From NCBI GenBank assembly GCA_022360105.1, contig JAKSDL010000714.1, positions 1 through 37,431 on the forward strand: a DNA stretch of 37,431 nucleotides, in the 5' to 3' direction. The notes beneath the pieces are model-generated. The model was not told the origin of the DNA and did no database searches. It saw only the letters and a program-made list of their open reading frames with translations. Each line of letters begins with the position of its first letter. The first letter of the stretch is position 1. This DNA comes from Pseudomonadota bacterium (lineage in GTDB: Bacteria > SAR324 > XYD2-FULL-50-16 > JAHJRI01). Below, one piece after another: positions 25,282 to 34,322 of this stretch. Made by a program: the position numbers and the translations under genes.

Positions 25282-26346
25282 ATGGATTCTTTTCGAGCTG
25301 ACTATTGGCATCTGGGATCGGATGGCAGGATCGAATGCGAAGTTTGCCCCAGGGCTTGTAGGTTAAAGGATGGACAGCGTGGTTTGTGTTTTGTCAGGCA
25401 GCGAATCGGCTCGCAGATGATTTTAACCACGTACGGTCGAAGTAGCGGATTTTGTATCGATCCGGTGGAGAAAAAGCCCCTGAATCATTTCTATCCCGGT
25501 TCTCCCATCCTTTCCTTTGGCACCGCCGGATGTAATCTCTCCTGTAAATTTTGTCAGAATTGGGATCTTGCTGCTTCAAAAGATTTTGATCGGATGACTG
25601 ACAAAGCATCCCCCATGGCCATTGCCCAGGCTGCCAAGGATTATGGGTGCTCCAGTGTTGCTCTGACCTACAATGATCCGGTTATCTTTCTTGAATATGG
25701 CAGAGATGTCGCCCAGGCTTGCCATGAACTGGATATCAAAGTGGTAGCCGTTACCAATGCTTATATCTGGAAACAGGCCAGGAAGGATTTTTTTTCTTTT
25801 ATCGATGCTGCTAACGTAGATCTAAAAGCCTTCACGAATGAGTTTTATAAAACATTGACCGGAGGAGATTTACAAACGGTTCTCGATACGCTGGTTTACC
25901 TGAAAAAGGAGACAAAGGTCTGGATTGAGTTAACCACCCTGATTATTCCGGGAGAAAACGATAGTGAAAAGGAACTGACGGAGCTTTCTCAATGGGTGGT
26001 AAACGAACTGGGACCGGAGACTCCCATCCACTTTTCCGCGTTTCATCCTGATTTTAAAATGAGGGAAAAGTCTGCCACGTCACTAGACACCGTGGTGACA
26101 GCACGCAATATCGCCCTGGATCAAGGACTTTTTTATGTTTACACAGGCAATGTTTATTACTCGCCTGGTGACACAACCTATTGCAAAAGCTGTGGGAAAC
26201 CTTTAATTGAAAGAGATTGGTATAATTTGACTTTCTATCGATTAGACGCCAACGCCAACTGCATTCACTGTGGAACCAAAATCGCAGGGAGATTTGCTTC
26301 CACACACGGCAATTGGGGTTCCAAAAGAAGACCTATAAGGGTTTAG
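25282..26346 (+). CDS. amrS: AmmeMemoRadiSam system radical SAM enzyme
   Basis: This is a radical SAM protein of the AmrS type, whose genes commonly occur with AMMECR1 and MEMO family genes; the reaction is not settled to my knowledge. The 354 residues carry the radical SAM cluster motif CNLSCKFCQNWD (Cys84, Cys88, Cys91), a Cys-rich N-terminus (CEVCPRACRLKDGQRGLC; Cys19, 22, 26, 36), the family block VEKKPLNHFYPG, VALTYNDPVIFLEY, VDLKAFTNEFYK, HFSAFHPDFKM and YVYTGNVY. The C-terminus adds two CxxC pairs (YCKSCG and CIHCG) that look like a zinc ribbon. Neither AMMECR1 nor MEMO is within the window. The gene is flanked by REP-like repeats on both sides. Confidence 0.92.
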   Translation: MDSFRADYWHLGSDGRIECEVCPRACRLKDGQRGLCFVRQRIGSQMILTTYGRSSGFCIDPVEKKPLNHFYPGSPILSFGTAGCNLSCKFCQNWDLAASKDFDRMTDKASPMAIAQAAKDYGCSSVALTYNDPVIFLEYGRDVAQACHELDIKVVAVTNAYIWKQARKDFFSFIDAANVDLKAFTNEFYKTLTGGDLQTVLDTLVYLKKETKVWIELTTLIIPGENDSEKELTELSQWVVNELGPETPIHFSAFHPDFKMREKSATSLDTVVTARNIALDQGLFYVYTGNVYYSPGDTTYCKSCGKPLIERDWYNLTFYRLDANANCIHCGTKIAGRFASTHGNWGSKRRPIRV

Positions 26347-26428
26347 AATTAAGCTTTGCAGGGTGGTTAAGCGAACAGACATTGTCGCAATACAACATTC
26401 TGTTCTCAGTGCAGAGAATTTGATTCCT

Positions 26429-26530
26429 TGTCATTCCGGGCTTGACCCGGAATCCATTTGCAAATAATTAATGGACTCCGGATCATGAGATGCAAGGCTT
26501 GCAGCATGGATCGGAGGGATAAGTGTGACA
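26429..26530. repeat. Composite REP-like element with TGTCA/TGACA ends
   Basis: The element begins TGTCATTCCGGGCTTGACCC and contains a first hairpin TTCCGGG-CTTGA-CCCGGAA (26434-26452), then a second long imperfect hairpin centred on TGCAAGGCTTGCA with near-complementary arms CTCCGGATCATG and CATGGATCGGAG, and ends GTGTGACA. The first half matches a very widespread intergenic repeat type. The surrounding 26347-26700 gap shows no gene. Confidence 0.6.
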
Positions 26531-26700
26531 TTTCGTCTGTTAAATTAAAAAAATCATAGACTTTTCGATTGTGACTCTTTCTGAAAGGAGGCTCACCACT
26601 GCTGATCTAAAAGTCCAGCGACACATCTTCAAAGTCAATTATCCACGACAAACTAAATAATATACATTTCAATCATTTAAATATCATCCGGGAGTTGGAT

Positions 26701-27981
26701 ATGAGCCAGTTTATAGTGAATGGTGGAAACAAACTGCAGGGCAGCATTGTCCCTTCAGGAAATAAAAACGAAGCGTTGCCTGTATTAGCCGCTATTTTGT
26801 TAACAGAAGAGCCGGTAACCATTCACAATATTCCGAATATAGGAGATATCGGTAGTATGAAATCCATCCTGGAGGAGCTGGGAGTAACCATAACCTTCAA
26901 AGGAGATAACTCATATCAATTCGATTCTTCAAATCTAATTACATCCAATCCCAATAAGCAACTTTCCGAATCGATTCGCGGATCATTTCTTTTAATCTCC
27001 CCCCTGCTGCATCGATTTAAAAATGCAAAAGTTTATATTCCCGGTGGAGACTCTATCGGTCGAAGAAGACTTGATACCCATATCATTGCCCTGGAGCAAT
27101 TGGGAGCTGAAATCAGCAGGGAGCAGGGATGCTTCAATGTCAATGCTAATTCACTCAAGGGTGCAGACATTTTACTGGATGAAGCCAGCGTCATGGCCAC
27201 TGAGAATATCATCATGGCAGCCGTGTTGGCCGAGGGAGTCACCACGTTATACAACGCAGCCTGCGAACCTCATGTTCAAGGTCTATGCAACCTGCTAAAC
27301 GCCATGGGGGCAAATATTCAGGGCATAGGCAGCAACCGGCTGACTATTGAAGGTGTTGATAAACTCAACGGTTGTGAGCACACCATTAAATCGGATCATA
27401 CCGAAGTGGGATCTTTGATAGGTTTGGCGGCCGTTACCAACAGTGAACTAACCATTGAAAATGCCGGAGTGGAAAACCTGGGATTGATTCTCCACTTTTT
27501 TGAGAAACTGGGAGTAAAAACAGAAATTAATGGAAGCAGTCTATTGGTTCCTGCAAACCAGGAACTGGTTATTCAAAGCGATATCGATCAGTCGATTCCG
27601 AAAATCGATGATGCCCCCTGGCCCGGCTTTCCGGCGGATTTAACGAGTATTATGACGGTTGTCGCCACCCAGTGTAACGGAACGGTGCTGATTTTTGAAA
27701 AGCTGTTTGAAAGCAGACTATTCTGGATTGATGGGTTGCTACGCATGGGAGCAAAAATTGTCTTATGTGATCCTCATCGTGCTGTGGTCGTCGGACCTGC
27801 CAGATTGACTGCTACGCAGCTCTCCAGTCCGGATATTCGTGCCGGGATGGCATTGTTAATTGCCGCTCTTTGTGCCGAAGGAACCAGCGAAATCCAAAAC
27901 ATTCAACAAATCGACAGAGGTTATGCCCGTATTGACGAAAGGTTAAATGCATTGGGTGCTGATATTCAGAGGGTGGCTTGA
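26701..27981 (+). CDS. murA: UDP-N-acetylglucosamine 1-carboxyvinyltransferase (MurA), Cys-to-Asp active site
   Basis: MurA transfers enolpyruvate from phosphoenolpyruvate to UDP-GlcNAc, the first committed step of peptidoglycan synthesis. GGGAG (26690-26694) six bases upstream supports ATG 26701; a TTG two codons earlier is rejected. The 426 residues have the inverted alpha/beta barrel hallmarks: GNKNEALPVLAA with catalytic Lys near residue 22, SIRGSFLLISPLL, HIIALEQLGAE, FPADLTSI, and DIRAGMALLIAALCAEG. The loop normally reading GGCxIG with the catalytic Cys (E. coli Cys115) reads GGDSIG, giving Asp117, encoded by GAC at 27049-27051. The same exchange in Mycobacterium tuberculosis and Chlamydia MurA causes intrinsic fosfomycin resistance. 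A REP-like element lies upstream. Confidence 0.93.
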   Translation: MSQFIVNGGNKLQGSIVPSGNKNEALPVLAAILLTEEPVTIHNIPNIGDIGSMKSILEELGVTITFKGDNSYQFDSSNLITSNPNKQLSESIRGSFLLISPLLHRFKNAKVYIPGGDSIGRRRLDTHIIALEQLGAEISREQGCFNVNANSLKGADILLDEASVMATENIIMAAVLAEGVTTLYNAACEPHVQGLCNLLNAMGANIQGIGSNRLTIEGVDKLNGCEHTIKSDHTEVGSLIGLAAVTNSELTIENAGVENLGLILHFFEKLGVKTEINGSSLLVPANQELVIQSDIDQSIPKIDDAPWPGFPADLTSIMTVVATQCNGTVLIFEKLFESRLFWIDGLLRMGAKIVLCDPHRAVVVGPARLTATQLSSPDIRAGMALLIAALCAEGTSEIQNIQQIDRGYARIDERLNALGADIQRVA

Positions 27982-28062
27982 AATTTAGCAGCTTAGCAAA
28001 TGATCTTGTTTTCAAATTGAGTTGGGGCCAAAATCACTGGTGCGTATTGCGCAATGTGCCCT

Positions 28063-28222
28063 ATAATTGAGCAGAGTAATATTAGTTCTGAAATGGCTTT
28101 GCGATTATCAAAAACATTGGGAAGATCGCCAGAAAGTTGGATGGCTATGCAAAGCAAATAATCTTTGGGTTGCCAGGCAGAAAGTTAATTTGGATGACGT
28201 TGAAAAGCTTGCCATAGCTTAA
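28063..28222 (+). pseudogene. Frameshifted remnant of a HigA-type antitoxin
   Basis: The frame from about 28063 reads EQSNISSEMALRLSKTLGRS then PESWMAMQSK, closely matching the second half of the helix-turn-helix domain of HigA-family XRE antitoxins, and then hits TAA at 28159. Shifting frame at 28160 restores the typical continuation NLWVARQKVNLDDVEKLAIA with a stop at 28220-28222. Loss of two bases in a codon pair encoding Tyr-Asn explains the break. The N-terminal half, including the first helices, is not recognisable upstream, and no HigB toxin frame is visible. It therefore looks like the tail of a dead toxin-antitoxin module left between murA and tmk. Confidence 0.75.
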
Positions 28223-28263
28223 ATTTTCCGACCCATTTAATAAAAATCTTCAATAATCATTAA

Positions 28264-28893
28264 ATGCTAATCACATTCGAAGGGATCGATGCTTGTGGCA
28301 AGTCGACCCAGATGGAACTTCTGGCAGAAAGGCTGGAAAAAGAAGGACTCGATTTTATCAAAGCACGTCAGCCCGGAGGAACGTCTATCGGGCAAGCCAT
28401 TCGCAAAATTCTACTCGATCCGGCCAATACGGAAATGATTCCGGAAACGGAGGTTTTGCTTTACGTTGCAGACCGACTTCAGCATATCCAACAGGTCATT
28501 GAACCAGCCCTGAAAGAACAAAAAATAGTGCTTTGCGATAGATACCATGATACTGCCGCGGCATATCAAGGGGCTGGCAGACAGCGGGATCTTTCCTGGC
28601 TAAAACCGATAGAAGATAAGTTCATCCGAGTACCCGATCTGACCCTCTATTTTGATATAACAGTGGAAACTTCCCAAAACAGGTTGGAGGAACGAAACAA
28701 AACGTTGAATCAGGAAAATTGCAGACTGGAGCAGGAGGATGTTGATTTCTTTGATCGCGTTCGCTTGGCCTACAAATCATTTGCGGAGAATGAACCGCAA
28801 CGATTTGTAATTGTCGATGCTGAAGGTAATATAGAAAGCATTCAGGAAGAAGTTGTTCAGATAGTTCTGAAAAGATTGGGGAAGACAACATGA
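28264..28893 (+). CDS. tmk: Thymidylate kinase
   Basis: Tmk phosphorylates dTMP to dTDP for DNA synthesis. The 209 residues contain the P-loop FEGIDACGKST at residues 5-15, the dTMP-binding RQPGGT, the DRYHDTAAAYQGAGR motif near residue 90-105 and a LID region around VETSQNRLEER. The ATG has no strong ribosome binding site. The stop overlaps the holB start by four bases (ATGA), implying translational coupling; a tmk-holB pair is a common arrangement. Confidence 0.96.
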   Translation: MLITFEGIDACGKSTQMELLAERLEKEGLDFIKARQPGGTSIGQAIRKILLDPANTEMIPETEVLLYVADRLQHIQQVIEPALKEQKIVLCDRYHDTAAAYQGAGRQRDLSWLKPIEDKFIRVPDLTLYFDITVETSQNRLEERNKTLNQENCRLEQEDVDFFDRVRLAYKSFAENEPQRFVIVDAEGNIESIQEEVVQIVLKRLGKTT

Positions 28894-29876
28894 ACTTCTC
28901 CGGAATTTACGGTCATGACAAAGTAAAAGAATACCTGTCCAACGCCTTTGAGCTTAACAGGGTTCCTTCTGCTTATCTTTTTCTCGGGGAAAACGGGATC
29001 GGGAAAAGCTCCTTGGTCCGTGAATTCGCTCAATTGCTGAACTGTGATACACACAATCTCTGCCATACCTGCGATAACTGCCGCTTGTTTGATTCCGGCA
29101 AACACCCGGATTTTCATCTGGTGAAGCGCAATGGTCAGTTTATTCGAATAGCCCAGATTCAGGAGCTGATTTCCCGGTTAAGCCTGAAACCGGCTTATGC
29201 GACCAAGCGAGTGGTCTTAATTCAGGAGGCGGATCGCCTCAACCAGGAGTCTGCCAACAGTTTTCTGAAAATTCTTGAGGAACCACCACTGGATACCTTG
29301 ATGGTTTTGACTACCTCGGAAGAAAACATGTTGCTGGAAACTATCCTGTCCCGGTGCCAGAAAGTGTCCTTCTCGCCACTTTCCCAGGAGGTTTTAAAGC
29401 AAATTATATCTGAGCGATTCGATATCAATACCAATGAGATAGGTTTTATCATCAACTATTCCAGAGGTCGAATCCGCAAGGATTTTATCGACAAAGTAGC
29501 TGTGTTAAATACCATGCGCAGACAGGTGTTGAACATGCTTTGCAGTTTGACTTTGGAAAATATGGTTGCTCATGCAACCCAGGTCGAACAATGGGTGAAA
29601 AAAGATCTGCATGAATACTTTCTGGAGTTCAGTGCTACCTGGTTGAAAGACTTTTTGTATCTCAAAATGGGAAAACAAGAACAAATGTCAAACAGGGATT
29701 TGATTGACGAAATCGATGTCTCTGCCATTCACGCTAACCAGGAGCAATTGAACCAGGCATTTGATCTTGTGATTGAGACTGAGCTGGCAGTGAAAGCTAA
29801 TGCCGGTAAAGTGCTGGCGCTGGAAAGCCTGATCATCCAATTGAAGCAGGTATTTCAAGGGGTGATGGTTCTTTAA
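28890..29876 (+). CDS. holB: DNA polymerase III delta-prime subunit
   Basis: HolB is a stator subunit of the clamp loader that places the beta clamp on DNA. The 328 residues have the AAA+ fold: a Walker A-like GENGIGKSS near residue 34, a zinc-binding Cys cluster (CDTHNLCHTCDNCRLF), VVLIQEADRLNQESANSFLK in the Walker B region, LEEPP, and the SRC motif ILSRCQKV that contributes the trans-acting Arg. The C-terminal helical domain is less conserved. It overlaps tmk by four bases and runs directly into the convergent PilZ gene with no intergenic bases, so no separate terminator is visible. Confidence 0.93.
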   Translation: MNFSGIYGHDKVKEYLSNAFELNRVPSAYLFLGENGIGKSSLVREFAQLLNCDTHNLCHTCDNCRLFDSGKHPDFHLVKRNGQFIRIAQIQELISRLSLKPAYATKRVVLIQEADRLNQESANSFLKILEEPPLDTLMVLTTSEENMLLETILSRCQKVSFSPLSQEVLKQIISERFDINTNEIGFIINYSRGRIRKDFIDKVAVLNTMRRQVLNMLCSLTLENMVAHATQVEQWVKKDLHEYFLEFSATWLKDFLYLKMGKQEQMSNRDLIDEIDVSAIHANQEQLNQAFDLVIETELAVKANAGKVLALESLIIQLKQVFQGVMVL

Positions 29877-30344
29877 TCAGCGTGTTCTAAGATCCTGGTG
29901 AATGCCTGTTAATTGTGTTCCAACCTTGAAGCTTTCGGTTTTCCCATCCTGGGCCGGTTCAACATGTTTGACCAGGCAAATCGCTTTGTAAATGACATCC
30001 TCTCCTACGATTCCCAGGGTAATTTCCTCATTGTGTTCCAGTTTTTCATCAATCTGGATTTTCATACCCATTTCACTGATATCCAGGATCAGGATTTTTA
30101 CACTTTTCTTTTCCTTGGATGCTGATGACAGGTAAACATTGGTCATGACAGGGTGTCTTTCATGCCTTCTGCGTTCTTCGCCCGGGGTTGATCTGCCAAT
30201 CAAGTCCTTTTCCGGGATCAGTATTTTAGGTAATAATGATATCAGACAATTAGGGCAAATGTGTTGGGAAACATTTGCAACTGCTTTGTGGTCATTTGAC
30301 AAGATAGTTGCTTTGTTACACCAGGCGCAATTAGCTGTTAGCAT
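29877..30344 (-). CDS. PilZ-domain protein with N-terminal zinc-ribbon-like cysteines
   Basis: PilZ domains bind cyclic di-GMP and alter activity of their host or partner proteins. The 155 residues split in two. Residues 6-33 hold two Cys pairs (CAWC and CPNC, 20 residues apart), which resemble a small zinc ribbon. Residues 57-150 are a PilZ domain with the RxxxR signature (Arg59, Arg63 in RRRHERHP) and DISEMG (Asp88, Ser90, Gly93), so ligand binding is likely. It begins 20 bases after the dnaE stop on the same strand and is probably co-transcribed with it. What it controls is unknown. Confidence 0.87.
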   Translation of the reverse strand: MLTANCAWCNKATILSNDHKAVANVSQHICPNCLISLLPKILIPEKDLIGRSTPGEERRRHERHPVMTNVYLSSASKEKKSVKILILDISEMGMKIQIDEKLEHNEEITLGIVGEDVIYKAICLVKHVEPAQDGKTESFKVGTQLTGIHQDLRTR

Positions 30345-30363
30345 GAGGTAGACTAGATACGGG

Positions 30364-33300
30364 TTAGATTTCCTGTTGGACGGGTTGCATATCGTCCGTT
30401 TCGTTGTAAAGGAAGTTTAAGTTATCCAGCGGGAGTACTTCTTCCAGATCGCTGACGAACTCTTCTGTAGGGCAAATCCTTTCCGGTAATTCGATATCCA
30501 CTCGACAATTATTTTCCGATTTAAGGGAAAGATCCACATAACATTCGCCAGGGTATCTTTCCATGATCTGTTTTATCGCTTCAACTTCAGTTTTTTCTGC
30601 TGATTCCGGTAGCTCCAGCCTTAAATGAGTCGAATGCTCGGCCCGAATATCGGGGATGGATTCGACGGTTTGAGCAATCAACCTGCGGGAATCATCTTCG
30701 CTTTTGATATACCCTGAAATCAGAACCGGATCATCAAATTCTTCCTCGTCCAGTATATGGGCCGCCGCTTTGAAGGATTTTGCGAAAACCAGCACATCCA
30801 TGGTTCCCCACAGATCTTCAACTGTCAATAGCGCCCACTTCTCATTGTTCTTTTTAGACAGGCGGATCACTTTGGTTGTAATGACTCCGGCGATATTAAT
30901 CACCTCCTTAAAACCAAACCGTCTATCTGGCGCTTTTAAATCGACAGTTCGATGAATCTTGGTGTAGTGGTTGATTTCTTCTGAATAAGAGTGCAACGGA
31001 TGACCTGAGATATAGAAACCAAGGGCTTCCTTCTCAAACTTCAGCCTGATTTTGGTTTTCCAGTCCGGTACATTCGGAAGTTCAATTTTGGTGCGGCTTT
31101 TCTCAATTTCATCGTCAGAAAGCAAATCAAAAAAGGAAACCTGGTTTTCGCGAATCATCGATTTCTCGGCGTTGGCAAGAGTCAGAATCTGATCCAGTCC
31201 TTCCAGGATACATCTGCGGTTGATTTCCAGGGAATCAAATACACCGGCCTTAACCAGGGCTTCCAACACTCTTGAATTTACCTTGGAGGTGTCGATCCGG
31301 CTGAACACATCAACCAGGGTTTCAAATCTTTCGCATTCCCCTCTGGCCTGGAGAATACTTTTTAATGCTGTTTCACCAACATTCTTAATGGCATTCAATC
31401 CGAATCGAATCCTGCCTTTGCTGGCTGTGAAGATCAAATCGCTTTCATTGATATCAGGCGGTAGCACAGGAATGTTCATGTCCTGGCATTCGCTGATCAG
31501 CTTTACGATACTTTCAGGTTTGTTTCTTTCAATGGTTAATAGCGCCGCCATGAAATCCACGGGATAATTGGCTTTCAACCAGGCAGTCTGGTAACTGATC
31601 AGGGCATAGGCAGCGGAATGGGATTTATTAAACCCATATCCGGCAAATTTATCAATTAAATCAAAAATATAATCAGCCTTTTCAGCGTCGATATCATTTT
31701 TTGCACAACCTTTTTTAAAGGTATCCCGCTGTTCCTGCATCACTTCAGGAATTTTTTTTCCAATAGCTCGCCGCAAGATATCTGCTCCGCCCAGTGAAAA
31801 GTCAGCCAGGACCTGCACCGTTCGCATAACTTGCTCTTGGTAAACCATCACGCCGTATGTTTCCTCCAGGACGGATTCCATCAGGGGATGAGGATAACTT
31901 GCTTTTTGCCGACCATGTTTCCGCTCCACATAGTCATCTACCATACCTGAGCCAAGCGGCCCCGGTCGGTACAAAGCCACCAGTGCAATAATATCCTCAA
32001 AACAATCCGGTTTGAGCTTGCGGATTAAGGTTTTCATCCCTTCCGATTCCAGCTGGAAAACACCGGTCGTGTCTCCACGACACAATAATTTAAATGTCTC
32101 GGCGTCATCCATGGGAATCAGGGAGATATCCAACGGATCTTCCGATTGCCTTTTGTTGATCAGTTCAACTGTTTTGTCGATGATGGTCAGGTTACGCAGG
32201 CCCAAAAAATCGAACTTTACCGCTCCCTGATCCTCCGCGTATTTCATGGTGAATTGTGACTGAATGCCATCACCCTTGGTGGGGGTGCAGGTCGGCATCA
32301 CTTCCGTGATGGCGGAATCCATAATAATGACTCCGGCAGCGTGGGTGGAAAGGTTGTTGTTCATTCCTTCCAGTGCCAACGCAATTTTAATCAGTTTTTG
32401 CTCGACTTCAGTACCACCGGTGGCCATTTCCTTAAGTTTGGGCTCCGACTCCATCACCTTGGTCAGGGTGATACCCAGATCGTCCGGTACTAATTTGGCT
32501 ATTTTATCCGCCTCGGCAAACGGTATATCCAGTACACGAGCTACACCCCTGATAGCACCTTTCGCTTTAAGCGAACCAATCGCCGAGATCTGGCAGACGT
32601 TTTTATCTCCATATTTTTGTTTTACATAATCGATCACGCGTTCTCGTCCTTCAACTTCGAAATCGATATCGAAGTCAGGCATACTCACCCGCTCGGGATT
32701 GAGAAAGCGCTCAAACAGCAGGTCATATTTTATTGGATCAAGATCCGTGATCTCAAGGGCATAAGCCACCAGAGAACCTGCTCCGGAGCCACGACCCGGG
32801 CCTACGGGAATGTGTTCCTTTTTTGCCCATCTAATAAAGTCAGACACAATCAGGAAGTAACCAGGAAAGCCCATCTGGTTGATGACTTCCAATTCAAAAT
32901 CCAGACGTTCTTCGTAAATACCTTTTTGCCCTGCTTCCTGTTCAGGCGTCCAACCATAAAGTTTTCTCAAATAATCAAAACGACTCACCAATCCGGCTTT
33001 TGATTGATCGATCAACTCCTGGTCCAGGGATTTCCCTTCTTCAACAGGGTATTCAGGCAGGTAGAGTTTCTTATTATCCAGATCCAGTTCGCACTGGTCA
33101 GCAATAACCTGTGAATTGGAGATACAAGCGTCAGGCAGATCCTTAAACGCCTCGGCGATTTCATCCGGATTTTTAATGTATAACTGATCCGTATTTAATT
33201 GTTTCACATCGGGATCAGTCACTTTCTGCTGCCAGCCCATGAGTTGCAGAATATATTGAGCTTCGGCCTCTTCCTTTGTTTTGTAGTGGCAATCACACGT

Positions 33301-33915
33301 CCCGATCAAAGGGATTTCCAGTTCTTTTGCCAGTTCAATTAATTGAGAGTTTACTTTATCCTGGTCGGACAGTCCGTTGTTTTGTAATTCAATGTAGTAG
33401 CGACCGTCAAACACCTCTTTGTACCATTGTGCCGTTGTCCTCGCATCGTCTGTCTCACCATTGAGCAGCCTGCGAGCCACCTCTCCTTGCAAACAGGCTG
33501 AAAGGGCAATCAATCCTTCGTTATGCTCTTCCAGAGCTTCTCTATCAATCCTTGGTTTTCCGTAGTATTTGCCTTCGCTGTAACCAATGCTGCTAAGCTT
33601 GATCAGGTTGTTGTATCCGACTCGATTCTGGCAGAGCAAAACAGTGTGAAAGGCGTTGGGTCCAGGTTTGGAATAAGTCCTGTGAAAACGATTCACTCGG
33701 GCTATGTAGGCTTCCATGCCGATGATCGGCTTGATTCCGGCTTTTTTTAAATCCTTTTCAAATTCCACAATTCCATGCAGATTGCCATGATCGGTAATTG
33801 CACAGCTCTTATAACCAAGATCGTTGAGATAAGGCCCCAGACCTTTTACTTTGATGGCACCGTCAAGCAGTGAATAGTGAGAATGAAAGTGAAGATGGGT
33901 AAATGGTGCAGACAT
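30364..33915 (-). CDS. dnaE: DNA polymerase III alpha subunit
   Basis: DnaE is the replicative polymerase catalytic subunit. From ATG 33915 it has 1183 residues, near the E. coli length of 1160; the frame opens seven codons earlier at a TTG, which has no support. Visible parts are the N-terminal PHP domain (HLHFHSHYSLLDGA, AITDHGNLHG, GTCDCHY), the polymerase core with GPGRGSGAGSLVAY, the metal-binding PDFDIDFEVEGRERVI, third Asp region VKFDFLGLRNL, RPGPLGSGMVDDYV and YGFNKSHSAAYALISYQTAWLKA, helix-hairpin-helix region, and a C-terminal OB fold (INIAGVITTKVIRLSKKNNEKWALLTVED). It is transcribed toward the PilZ gene 20 bases downstream. Confidence 0.97.
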   Translation of the reverse strand: MSAPFTHLHFHSHYSLLDGAIKVKGLGPYLNDLGYKSCAITDHGNLHGIVEFEKDLKKAGIKPIIGMEAYIARVNRFHRTYSKPGPNAFHTVLLCQNRVGYNNLIKLSSIGYSEGKYYGKPRIDREALEEHNEGLIALSACLQGEVARRLLNGETDDARTTAQWYKEVFDGRYYIELQNNGLSDQDKVNSQLIELAKELEIPLIGTCDCHYKTKEEAEAQYILQLMGWQQKVTDPDVKQLNTDQLYIKNPDEIAEAFKDLPDACISNSQVIADQCELDLDNKKLYLPEYPVEEGKSLDQELIDQSKAGLVSRFDYLRKLYGWTPEQEAGQKGIYEERLDFELEVINQMGFPGYFLIVSDFIRWAKKEHIPVGPGRGSGAGSLVAYALEITDLDPIKYDLLFERFLNPERVSMPDFDIDFEVEGRERVIDYVKQKYGDKNVCQISAIGSLKAKGAIRGVARVLDIPFAEADKIAKLVPDDLGITLTKVMESEPKLKEMATGGTEVEQKLIKIALALEGMNNNLSTHAAGVIIMDSAITEVMPTCTPTKGDGIQSQFTMKYAEDQGAVKFDFLGLRNLTIIDKTVELINKRQSEDPLDISLIPMDDAETFKLLCRGDTTGVFQLESEGMKTLIRKLKPDCFEDIIALVALYRPGPLGSGMVDDYVERKHGRQKASYPHPLMESVLEETYGVMVYQEQVMRTVQVLADFSLGGADILRRAIGKKIPEVMQEQRDTFKKGCAKNDIDAEKADYIFDLIDKFAGYGFNKSHSAAYALISYQTAWLKANYPVDFMAALLTIERNKPESIVKLISECQDMNIPVLPPDINESDLIFTASKGRIRFGLNAIKNVGETALKSILQARGECERFETLVDVFSRIDTSKVNSRVLEALVKAGVFDSLEINRRCILEGLDQILTLANAEKSMIRENQVSFFDLLSDDEIEKSRTKIELPNVPDWKTKIRLKFEKEALGFYISGHPLHSYSEEINHYTKIHRTVDLKAPDRRFGFKEVINIAGVITTKVIRLSKKNNEKWALLTVEDLWGTMDVLVFAKSFKAAAHILDEEEFDDPVLISGYIKSEDDSRRLIAQTVESIPDIRAEHSTHLRLELPESAEKTEVEAIKQIMERYPGECYVDLSLKSENNCRVDIELPERICPTEEFVSDLEEVLPLDNLNFLYNETDDMQPVQQEI

Positions 33916-34322
33916 GGCAGGTTCTATTTCAAACAAGTTTCGATTTTTGCTCTCAAAGTAGATGGATACGAGTCAAAGGCTGTTTTAAGTCCGGCCTTTC
34001 GATCTATCATATGCAAAATCAAATATGATTGAAAGCTGAATCCTTTGGGATTTGTAAAGCTGTATTCAATGGTAAGTCACAAAAGTAATATAGCGTTGGC
34101 ACATGGAACGAATCCATACTTTGGTGGGAAGTGGAATCACGTGTATCTTGAAGAGCCTAATTGGACTTTGGCAAATTGATAAATGATCCGAAATTTGCCG
34201 GTGTACCTATCCTCAATAACTCCCGGATCAAATACTTGTTGACAAAGCCAGTAACGATGAGCTTTTTATTCATGCCGGTGGGATACGAGTCATTCAACTC
34301 GGGTGAATGACCCAAAGTACGG
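33916..34322. other. Intergenic region between dnaE and the upstream unknown gene
   Basis: The region of 407 bases holds a candidate dnaE promoter (34006-34034) and, just after the upstream gene, a hairpin GTCATTC-AACTCGGGT-GAATGAC (34289-34311) without a T-run. A 69-codon frame at 34157-34366 on the minus strand overlaps the upstream gene and has no recognisable features. Confidence 0.5.
34006..34034 (-). promoter_or_regulatory. Candidate dnaE promoter
   Basis: On the minus strand TTTCAA (34029-34034), a 17-base spacer and TATGAT (34006-34011) resemble a sigma-70 promoter with a good -10 and weak -35, about 90 bases before the dnaE ATG. Confidence 0.35.
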
